DNA of 64,000 nt, from contig NZ_ATXK01000001.1 of the NCBI RefSeq assembly GCF_000421645.1, positions 682,001 to 746,000 of the forward strand, written 5' to 3'. The stretch comes from Aurantimonas coralicida DSM 14790 (lineage in GTDB: Bacteria; Pseudomonadota; Alphaproteobacteria; Rhizobiales; Rhizobiaceae). Shown piece after piece: positions 57,671 to 64,000 of this stretch (the stretch's first letter is position 1; every line of letters begins with the position of its first letter). A program made the position numbers and the translations under genes. The notes beneath the pieces were generated by a model. That model had not been told where the DNA came from. It saw nothing but the letters and a program-made list of their open reading frames with translations, and did not search any database.

Positions 57671-59443
57671 ATGGGAAAAGCCCCGCCGCACCGGCGACCG
57701 CCGCTTTCAGCCTTACGAAGGACGTTTTTTGGCCGAAAAGGGGCCGGATCACACTTCCCGCCGCGAGAGCTGCACTATAGGGAAGCCGATCTGCTCCGAT
57801 CCGGGTCTCGCCTCTTGCGCAAGCATCTCGTTCCGGCGGCCATTCTGGTCGTCTCCTGCGCTTTCGCGCTCGCGCTTGCGGCCCTCGTCTGGCGGTCGAG
57901 CACGGAGAGTGACCGGCTGCGCTTCGAGAGCTTCGCCGACGATGCGGTCGGTCGCATCGAGAGCCGCCTCGACCTGCATGTCTCGCTCCTGGAATCTACC
58001 CGCGCCTACATGGGCGTCGCCAATGCCGGACGGGACCGCGACAGCTTCGCCGCCTTCGTTGGAGAGCTCGATCTCGATGGCCGCTACGACGGCATCCAGG
58101 GCATCGGCTTTGCCGACGCCATCGCGGTCGCCCAGACCGGCGAGACCGCCAGCACCATCGCGGCGAGCTATGGCCTCGACCGCGGTGTCTGGCCGGTGGA
58201 GACCGACCAGGCGGTCCGCACCCCGATCCTGCTGCTGGAGCCGCAGGACCGCCGCAACTTCGCGGCGATCGGCTTCGACATGTTCTCCGATGCAACGCGC
58301 CGGGACGCCATGCGCCGCGCCGCCCGCACGTCCCGGCCCTCCGCCACCGCGCCGGTGCAGCTGGTCCAGGAGATCGACGAGAACCGGCAGACGGGCTTCC
58401 TCGTCTACCTGCCGCTGCGCGAGGCTGAGGACGGCAACGACGAGGGCGACGCCATCCGCCGCACCGGCGGCTTCGTCTATGCGCCGTTCCGGGCGGGCGA
58501 TCTGGTCTCGGCTGCACTTGCCGCCGGCCGCGACCTGCCGGTCCATGCCAAGGTCTACGACACCGAGGTCGCGCCGGATCGGCTGCTCGTCGCCTATGGC
58601 CAGGCGCGCAGCTCGACCCTCGCGACCGATTTCGCCACGGTCCGCGAGGTCGATTTTGCCGGCCGCCGCTGGGTCATCGAACTTGCGCCCGGCACGGCGT
58701 TTCCCCGCACCGCCTCGGACCTGCCGGCCCTGCTGCTCGCGCTTGTCGGCGTGGCACTGTCGGTGCTGATGGCGCTGCTTGTCCTGTCGCAGACGCGGCG
58801 CGCCGAAGCCGTTGCCGCCCTGGCGGATTCCAACGCGCGCAGCCTCGATCAGAAGGATCTGCTGCTGCGCGAGATGAACCATCGTATCAAGAACTCGATC
58901 ACGCGGATCCTGGCGATCGCCCGCCAGACCGCGCGCTACTCGGCCGATCTCGACGCGTTCATGGCCTCGTTCAGCGCCCGGCTCGCGGCGATGACGACCT
59001 CGCAGGAACTCCTCACCGAATCCGACAGGAAGCTCGCCCGCATCGGCGATCTTCTGGCGGCCGAACTCGGCCAGGTCTTCGGCGAGGACATGCGCAACTG
59101 CACCCTTGCCGGCCCGACCATCGAGGTCGATGCGACGGCGGCCCAGTCGCTCGGCCTGACCTTCCACGAACTGGCGACCAACGCCCTCAAATACGGCTCG
59201 GTCGCCGATGGGGACGGTGCGCTGCGGGTCGAATGGTGGCGCGAGGGCGACGAGGTCGCGATTGACTGGATCGAGCAGGGCAAGAAGGATTTCACCGCCT
59301 TCGAACCGGCCCGCAAGGGCTTCGGCACCCGCCTGATCAACATGAACATCGAGCGCGAGCTCGGCGGCCGGATCGGTCGCGAATTCGGCGCACGCGGCCT
59401 CACCGTCCGGCTGCGCTTTCCGGCGATGCGGATCCACGGCTGA
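57671..59443 (+). CDS. CHASE-domain HWE-family sensor histidine kinase
   Basis: About 590 residues from the first ATG. Two membrane helices (near 50 to 70 and 355 to 380) bracket an extracytoplasmic CHASE domain (ESTRAYMGVANAGRDRDSFA, then GIQGIGFADAI). The cytoplasmic kinase has the phosphoacceptor His in LREMNHRIKNSI, an N-box with the invariant His (LTFHELATNALKYGS), a W-x-E motif (DWIEQG) and a G-box (GFGTRLI), which define the HWE class. No response regulator is adjacent. The ATG at 57671 has no ribosome site; a non-ATG start closer to the first helix is possible. Confidence 0.88.
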   Translation: MGKAPPHRRPPLSALRRTFFGRKGAGSHFPPRELHYREADLLRSGSRLLRKHLVPAAILVVSCAFALALAALVWRSSTESDRLRFESFADDAVGRIESRLDLHVSLLESTRAYMGVANAGRDRDSFAAFVGELDLDGRYDGIQGIGFADAIAVAQTGETASTIAASYGLDRGVWPVETDQAVRTPILLLEPQDRRNFAAIGFDMFSDATRRDAMRRAARTSRPSATAPVQLVQEIDENRQTGFLVYLPLREAEDGNDEGDAIRRTGGFVYAPFRAGDLVSAALAAGRDLPVHAKVYDTEVAPDRLLVAYGQARSSTLATDFATVREVDFAGRRWVIELAPGTAFPRTASDLPALLLALVGVALSVLMALLVLSQTRRAEAVAALADSNARSLDQKDLLLREMNHRIKNSITRILAIARQTARYSADLDAFMASFSARLAAMTTSQELLTESDRKLARIGDLLAAELGQVFGEDMRNCTLAGPTIEVDATAAQSLGLTFHELATNALKYGSVADGDGALRVEWWREGDEVAIDWIEQGKKDFTAFEPARKGFGTRLINMNIERELGGRIGREFGARGLTVRLRFPAMRIHG

Positions 59444-59751
59444 CGCGAACCGCCGGGCCTCTCTGCCCCCTCGCCCGCCCCTGCCGCCGCGCCTGCCCCC
59501 GTCCGCCACAACATAAATCACGCCATGCGTGCACTGCCGCAAGTGCGTCGCAGCAGAAACTGCACTTCCTCTTCGGTCAGGGGAATACCACTCCTTACGA
59601 ACGCAAATTCGCAACGCAGCAAGTGCGGTGCAATGCGGATTTATGACTGACGGTTACTTGACCGACCTGTGGCAAAGACGGATTGTCCGACAAACAAGAC
59701 GGATGAGGAAACCGTCGCCGGGCTCAAAGGCCCACAGGGAGGAAGACTGGA
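59444..59751. promoter_or_regulatory. 308-base regulatory gap before the second FadR-type gene
   Basis: AT-richer than its surroundings in the second half, and no gene fits. It contains GCAAGTGCG twice, starting at 59539 and 59619, exactly 80 bases apart, and an inverted TGCACTT at 59561. A perfect palindrome TTGTCCGACAA is at 59683 to 59693, flanked by the direct repeat AAGACGGAT (59675 and 59697). FCD/GntR operators often have a TTGTN-type dyad, so this is probably the operator for the following gene. Confidence 0.5.
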
Positions 59752-60585
59752 TTGACGACGCCCGCGTCGCATCGATCCGTCGCAGCCGGACCGTCCAGCC
59801 TGGGAGAGCCGGACGGATCGCAGCAGACGGACACCCGGTTCTCGGCCGTCGAGAGCACGCCGACCTATCGGCTGGTCTTCGAGAGCATCGAGCGGGCCAT
59901 TCTGGATGGCCGTCTGCGCCTCGGCGACCGCCTGCCGACCGAGAGCGAATTGTCCGCCCAGTTCGGCGTGCATCGCTCGACCACGCGGGAAGGCCTGCGC
60001 CTTCTGGAGCAAAGCGGCCTGGCCGAGCGCGGTGACGGGCGCCGGCTCTATGCCGCCGCGCCCCGGGCCGGCGACCTGAGCACCCGAGCCAGCCGCGCGC
60101 TTCTTCTGCAGCGCGTCACATTCGACGAATTGTGGGCGCTGCTGCACGCCATCGAGCCGGCCGCCGCGGGGGAAGCGGCCCGGGCGATCGGTCCCGATCA
60201 GATCGCCGCGCTGGAAGCCAATGTGCAGGCCACCCGGGCAGCGGTCGAGGCGGGCGAGATCCTCACCGCCTGGGACATCGAGTTCCACGCGCTCGTTGCC
60301 GAGGCGACCGGCAACATCGCATGGCAGCTCGCCCGCGAGCCGGCGGCGATGCTGCTGTTCCCCGCCAATGAGCGGATGCTGCCGAAGCTGCCCGGTGCCG
60401 GTCATCGGCTGGTGACCGCCCATGCGGCGATCCTCGACGCCCTGAAGGCCGGCAGCGTCGCCGACGCCGTCCTGTGGATGCGCCGGCATATCGAGGACTT
60501 CCGCCGCGGATGGCTGGTGGCCGGGCTCGATCCCGGCGCGCCGGTCGGAGAGGAGAGCGCGGCGGACGGCACACAGGGACGATAG
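59752..60585 (+). CDS. FadR-subfamily GntR regulator
   Basis: Protein of 277 residues. A polar N-terminal 35 residues precede the winged HTH (about 40 to 105: LDGRLRLGDRLPTESELSAQ, FGVHRSTTREGLRLLEQSGL). The C-terminal FCD domain (about 125 to 250) has WDIEFHALVAEATGN and VTAHAAILDALKAG. The start is TTG, 8 bases after GGGAGGA, with no nearby ATG. It directly precedes, by 59 bases, an ABC importer operon in the same orientation and probably controls it. Several of the repeats described above lie in front of it. Confidence 0.88.
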   Translation: MTTPASHRSVAAGPSSLGEPDGSQQTDTRFSAVESTPTYRLVFESIERAILDGRLRLGDRLPTESELSAQFGVHRSTTREGLRLLEQSGLAERGDGRRLYAAAPRAGDLSTRASRALLLQRVTFDELWALLHAIEPAAAGEAARAIGPDQIAALEANVQATRAAVEAGEILTAWDIEFHALVAEATGNIAWQLAREPAAMLLFPANERMLPKLPGAGHRLVTAHAAILDALKAGSVADAVLWMRRHIEDFRRGWLVAGLDPGAPVGEESAADGTQGR

Positions 60586-60644
60586 GCCGGACCATTGCGG
60601 CCCGGCCTTGAGCGCAAACAAGCAGCAAAGGGAGGAAAGTGTTC

Positions 60645-61958
60645 ATGTCGAAGACCCCGAAATCCAGGACGGCCCGGCTTCTCGCCGGCGTCATGTCCGC
60701 CGCCATCGTCGTCGGATGGGCGGCCCCGTCCGCGGCGCAGGAGGAGACGTTCAAGATCGGCGTCGTGACCTTCCTGTCCGGCCAGGCTGCGCAGAGCTTC
60801 GGCGTACCCGCCTGGAACGGCGGCCAGGTGCTGATCGAGAAGCTGAATGCCGGCGAGGCCCCGGCGCCATACGCGACCAAGGGCTTCGGCGGCATGACCA
60901 TCGAGGCCGTGGTGCTCGACGAGGCCGGCGGCGCCACCACCCAGGTCCAGGAGTACCGCAATCTCGTCCAGCGCGAGAAGGTCGACGCCGTGGTCGGCTA
61001 TGTCGGTTCGGGCGACTGTCTCGCCGTCGCGCCGGTCGCCGACGAGCTCAAGCAGTTCACCATCCTCTACGATTGCGGCACGCCCCGCATCTTCGAGGAG
61101 AACGACTACGACTACGTCTTCCGCACCGCCGCCAACGCGACGATGGATAATGTCGGCCTCGCCCTCTACCTGAAGGCGCTCGGCGAAGAGGTCTCGACCT
61201 ATTCCGGCATCAACCAGGACTATGCCTTCGGACAGGACAGCTGGGCCGACTTCAAGGCGGCGATGAGCCAGGTCTATCCGGACGCGACCGTCACCGCCGA
61301 GCTGTTCCCGGCCTTCGGCGCCGGCCAGTACGGCACCGAGATCTCGGCCCTGATGCAGAAACGCGCCGACGTGGTGCACTCCTCGCTGTGGGGCGGCGAC
61401 CTCCAGGCGCTGATCCTGCAGGCGCTGCCGCGCGGCCTGTTCCAGCGCAGCCAGGCCGTGCTGTCGGCCTCAGACCACGTGCTGCCGCCGCTCGGCAACA
61501 CCATGCCCGAGGGCGTCATCATCGGGGCCCGCGGCGCCTATGGCTACATGGCCCCCGAGAGCGAACTCGATACCTGGTGGAAGGACATCTACGAGACCAA
61601 ATACGATGTCTTCCCGGTCCAGGCGCCCTACCGCATGGCGCAGGCGATCCTTGGCCTGAAGGCCGCCGTCGAAAAGGCGATGGCCGAGAATGGCGGCAAG
61701 AAGCCGAACAGCGACGAGCTGGCCGCCGCCATGAAGGGCCTGAGCTGGGAGAGCCCCGGCGGCCTGATCGAGATGACCAACGGCAACGGTCATCAGGCGA
61801 TCCAGCAGATCGGTTTCGGCCGCACCGTCAAGAACGACGAGGGTGACATCATCCTCGGCGACGTCATCCGCTTTCCCGCCCGCTGCGTGAACGCACCGGA
61901 AGACGTCAAGGGTCTCGACTGGATCAATGGCGGCTTCGAGGGAGCCCAGTGCGACTGA
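60645..61958 (+). CDS. Branched-chain-amino-acid-type ABC transporter substrate-binding protein
   Basis: Periplasmic receptor of 437 residues. The signal peptide is about 30 residues, ending PSAAAQ. The mature part is a type I periplasmic fold (Peripla_BP_6): TFKIGVVTFLSGQAAQSFGV, then VDAVVGYVGSGDCLAVAPVA, and YSGINQDYAFGQDSWADF. The binding residues do not let me name the ligand; relatives bind amino acids, amides, urea or aromatic acids. The ATG at 60645 is 8 bases after GGAGGA; a GTG at 60639 is too close. A 10-bp hairpin follows before the permease gene. Confidence 0.92.
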   Translation: MSKTPKSRTARLLAGVMSAAIVVGWAAPSAAQEETFKIGVVTFLSGQAAQSFGVPAWNGGQVLIEKLNAGEAPAPYATKGFGGMTIEAVVLDEAGGATTQVQEYRNLVQREKVDAVVGYVGSGDCLAVAPVADELKQFTILYDCGTPRIFEENDYDYVFRTAANATMDNVGLALYLKALGEEVSTYSGINQDYAFGQDSWADFKAAMSQVYPDATVTAELFPAFGAGQYGTEISALMQKRADVVHSSLWGGDLQALILQALPRGLFQRSQAVLSASDHVLPPLGNTMPEGVIIGARGAYGYMAPESELDTWWKDIYETKYDVFPVQAPYRMAQAILGLKAAVEKAMAENGGKKPNSDELAAAMKGLSWESPGGLIEMTNGNGHQAIQQIGFGRTVKNDEGDIILGDVIRFPARCVNAPEDVKGLDWINGGFEGAQCD

Positions 61959-61978
61959 TCCTCGCGCCCACCATCGCC

Positions 61979-62003
61979 GGACCGGGGCCTCGCGCCCCGG
62001 TCC
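61979..62003 (+). other. 10-bp perfect hairpin between the receptor and permease genes
   Basis: GGACCGGGGC, loop CTCGC, GCCCCGGTCC. No T-run. It is placed like the hairpin after tctC and probably sets the receptor-to-permease ratio. Confidence 0.65.
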
Positions 62004-62038
62004 GCATACCAGCGTCGTAAAGCAGCGGGTACATCCGG

Positions 62039-62935
62039 ATGGACATCGTCCTCACCATCATTCTCGACGGCCTGATCTACGCCTCGTGGCTGTTCATCGT
62101 CGCGCTCGGCCTGACTTTGGTCTTCGGCGTCCTGCGCATCCTGAACTTCGCCCATGGCGGGCTCTACGCGCTCGGCGCCTACAGCGCCGCCGTCGCGGTG
62201 CCCTTCTTCGCCAGCTGGGGCCTGCCGCCCGCCTTCAGCCTGATCGCCATGTTCATCGCCGCCCTGGCGGTCGCCATCGTCATCGCTCCGCTCATCGAGC
62301 GCGGCCTGCTGCGGCTGTTCTACGGCCGCGACGAAGTCCTGATCCTGCTCGTCACCTACGCCGTCTTCCTGATCCTCGAGGACGCCACCAAGATGGTCTT
62401 CGGCGTCGACCCCTATTACGTCTTCGAGCCGCGCAACCTCCTCGGCAATGTCGAGGTCGGCAGCCTCTTCTATGTCGGCTACGACCTCGCACTGATCGGC
62501 CTGGCCATCGTCTGCGGCCTCGGCGTCTGGCTCGGCCTGCACCGCACCCGCATCGGCAAGGTCACCGTCGCGGTGATCAACGAGCCCGAGGTCAGCGCCG
62601 CGATGGGCGTGAACATCGCCCGCATCTACCTCCTGGCCTTCGGCCTCGGCGTGTTCCTGGCGGCCCTCGGCGGCGCCTTCACCAGCCCGCTCATCTCGGT
62701 GCAGCCGGGCATCAGCGTCAGCGTCATCGTCGTCAGCTTCGCCGTCGTCATCATCGGCGGTCTCGGCTCCATTCCCGGCGCGGCGATCGGCGCCCTCATC
62801 GTCGGGCTGGCCCGATCCTTCGCCGTCTACGAGGCGCCGGAAGCGGAGATCTTCATCATCTATCTGGTGATGGTCATCGTGCTGATCTTCCGGCCCGAGG
62901 GCCTCTTCACTCCGGTTCAGGCACGCAAGATATGA
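62039..62935 (+). CDS. ABC transporter permease, LivH type
   Basis: Inner-membrane permease of 298 residues with about eight helices. The LivH opening is LDGLIYASWLFIVALGLTLV followed by GVLRILNFAHGGLYALGAYS. The EAA-like cytoplasmic loop is in VINEPEVSAAMGVNIARIYL, and SFAVVIIGGLGSIPGAAIGA lies near the end. It pairs with the next gene to form the membrane channel. Its stop overlaps the livM-type start by 4 bases (ATGA). Confidence 0.94.
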   Translation: MDIVLTIILDGLIYASWLFIVALGLTLVFGVLRILNFAHGGLYALGAYSAAVAVPFFASWGLPPAFSLIAMFIAALAVAIVIAPLIERGLLRLFYGRDEVLILLVTYAVFLILEDATKMVFGVDPYYVFEPRNLLGNVEVGSLFYVGYDLALIGLAIVCGLGVWLGLHRTRIGKVTVAVINEPEVSAAMGVNIARIYLLAFGLGVFLAALGGAFTSPLISVQPGISVSVIVVSFAVVIIGGLGSIPGAAIGALIVGLARSFAVYEAPEAEIFIIYLVMVIVLIFRPEGLFTPVQARKI

Positions 62936-63933
62936 CCACCACGACCCGTATCCTGGCCGTCGCGTTCGTGGCCGCAATCGCCCTGATCGCACTGGGCGCC
63001 GTCCTGCCGCTCTGGCTCCTCTTCACCCTGACCAAGGTCGCCGCCTTCGGGCTGGTGGCGCTGGGCATCGTCACGCTCATGCGCGGCGGGCTCGTCTCCT
63101 TCGGCCAGGGCATGTTCTACTGCGTCGGCGCCTATGTCGCCGGCCTCGTCGCCCTGCATGTCGGCATCGAGGACGTCTTCGTGCTTCTCGCCGTCGGCGG
63201 GCTGGCCGGCGGCCTCGTCGCGGCGATCATCTCGCCGCTCGTGGCACGCTATCGCGGCATCTTCTTCGCCATGCTGACCATGGCCCTGTCGATGGTGCTC
63301 TACGGCGTCCTCGCCAAGTCCACTGCCATCGGCGGCTCCGACGGCTTCAACGTGCCCGAGCCGACCTTCCTCGGCTTCGCCCCGGCGCAGGCGGCATCCG
63401 ACTTCGCCCTCTACGGCGTGGCCGTCGGCGTGGCGGCGCTGGCCGCCGCTCTCTGCCGGATGTATTTCGACAGCGGTCCCGGCCTCGTCGCGCTGGCCGC
63501 CCGCGAGAACGAATTGCGGGTCGAATATCTCGGCGCCTCGGTGTTCTCGGTCACCCAGCGCAACTTCATCATCGCCGGTACGCTGGCCGGCCTCGGCGGC
63601 ACGCTGAACGGCTTGGCGCTCGGCCATATCGACCCGTTCTTCAGCTACTGGACCACCTCCGGCGAGGTCGTCTTCATCGCCATTCTCGGCGGCTACATGA
63701 GCGTCATCGCCGTCTTCGGGGCCGCGCTCCTGACCGAACTCGTGCGCTCCTTCGCCAACCAGTATTTCCCCGACAGCTGGCAGATGGCCCTCGGCATCTT
63801 CCTGCTGCTGGTGATCCTGTTCCTGCCGAAGGGTTTCGGCTCGCTCTGGGCCCGCCCGGTCAAGCGCGCCGAGACGCAGCGCCCCGGCAACGCAAAGCCC
63901 GTATCGTCCCTCGAAGGCGAGGCAGCCCGATGA
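62932..63933 (+). CDS. ABC transporter permease, LivM type
   Basis: Permease of 333 residues, about nine helices. LivM features are LMRGGLVSFGQGMFYCVGAY, ARYRGIFFAMLTMALSMVLY and NFIIAGTLAGLGGTLNGLAL, with FIAILGGYMSVIAVFGAALL. A polar tail of about 30 residues ends the chain. Start and stop both overlap the flanking genes by 4 bases, so the three cistrons are translationally coupled. Confidence 0.94.
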   Translation: MTTTTRILAVAFVAAIALIALGAVLPLWLLFTLTKVAAFGLVALGIVTLMRGGLVSFGQGMFYCVGAYVAGLVALHVGIEDVFVLLAVGGLAGGLVAAIISPLVARYRGIFFAMLTMALSMVLYGVLAKSTAIGGSDGFNVPEPTFLGFAPAQAASDFALYGVAVGVAALAAALCRMYFDSGPGLVALAARENELRVEYLGASVFSVTQRNFIIAGTLAGLGGTLNGLALGHIDPFFSYWTTSGEVVFIAILGGYMSVIAVFGAALLTELVRSFANQYFPDSWQMALGIFLLLVILFLPKGFGSLWARPVKRAETQRPGNAKPVSSLEGEAAR

Positions 63934-64000
63934 GCGAAGAGATCGTCCTCCACGTGAAGGGGCTGAAAAAGGCCTTCGGCGCCGTCATCGCCGCCGACGA
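63930..64000 (+). CDS. ABC transporter ATP-binding protein, LivG type (cut by window edge)
   Basis: The first 23 codons only, beginning MSEEIVLHVKGLKKAFGAVI, which is the typical start of a LivG/LptB-like ATPase before the Walker A motif. The ATG overlaps the livM stop. The rest is outside the window. Confidence 0.88.
   Translation, partial: MSEEIVLHVKGLKKAFGAVIAAD

Overview
The window is about 67% GC, densely coding and on both strands. Its content points to an alphaproteobacterium, most likely of the order Hyphomicrobiales (Rhizobiales). Supporting genes are a PodJ-like polarity factor with Sel1 repeats and a peptidoglycan-binding end, a TIGR02186/TauE pair, a NnrU-TPR-Der cluster, an RsmB-TspO cluster next to guaA, class I lysyl-tRNA synthetase, a short-type flagellin and an HWE-family histidine kinase. 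The genus cannot be fixed from sequence alone. No insertion sequence, prophage, CRISPR array or rRNA is seen; one tRNA-Gly(CCC) gene is present.

Region 1 to 9 kb: a SulP anion permease, the nuclease PdeM, a DUF3429 membrane protein, the TIGR02186/TauE pair and the 1283-residue PodJ-like protein. Region 9 to 17.5 kb: a fatty-acid or acyl-CoA oxidation block (MerR regulator, acyl-CoA dehydrogenase, thiolase, FadJ-type bifunctional enzyme) with a perfect MerR-type dyad in front of the dehydrogenase and an EAL phosphodiesterase on the opposite strand inside the block. An SH3 protein follows. Region 17.6 to 27.8 kb: L-serine dehydratase, a YihY membrane protein, a LexA-like S24 repressor with a possible operator, a degenerate thermonuclease-like protein, LysK, a TerB protein, a polar-amino-acid-type binding protein, and an XagB-like glycosyltransferase. 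Region 27.8 to 30.8 kb: a lone flagellin behind a long non-coding leader, then tRNA-Gly.

Region 30.9 to 45.5 kb is mostly housekeeping: KDPG aldolase, a SleB-like hydrolase, Der, a TPR protein, NnrU, an I78 inhibitor lipoprotein, a DMT exporter, GuaA, a YciF-like ferritin-fold protein, a nucleosidase, TspO, RsmB, and divergent katA/oxyR. Region 45.6 to 49 kb: an aminotransferase facing a cobalt-type nitrile hydratase operon (alpha, beta, activator).

Region 49 to 57.5 kb is a catabolic island for an organic or sugar acid: KdgD, an FCD/GntR regulator, a D-2-hydroxyacid dehydrogenase, a second DapA-superfamily enzyme, a tripartite tricarboxylate transporter (TctCBA), an AEC permease and a NIPSNAP protein. 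Copies of an ATCATATGAT-like palindrome lie in all three promoter-bearing gaps around the regulator, which suggests one local regulon. Region 57.6 to 64 kb: a CHASE/HWE sensor kinase, then a second FadR-type regulator in front of a branched-chain-amino-acid-type ABC importer (binding protein, LivH, LivM, start of LivG) that runs off the right edge. Both transporter operons carry a perfect long hairpin directly after the binding-protein gene.

I did not find a clearly undescribed system. The best leads are the ATCATATGAT regulon with its atypical DapA-family enzyme, the self-cleaving-type repressor with an adjacent dyad, and the His-rich nitrile hydratase alpha subunit.
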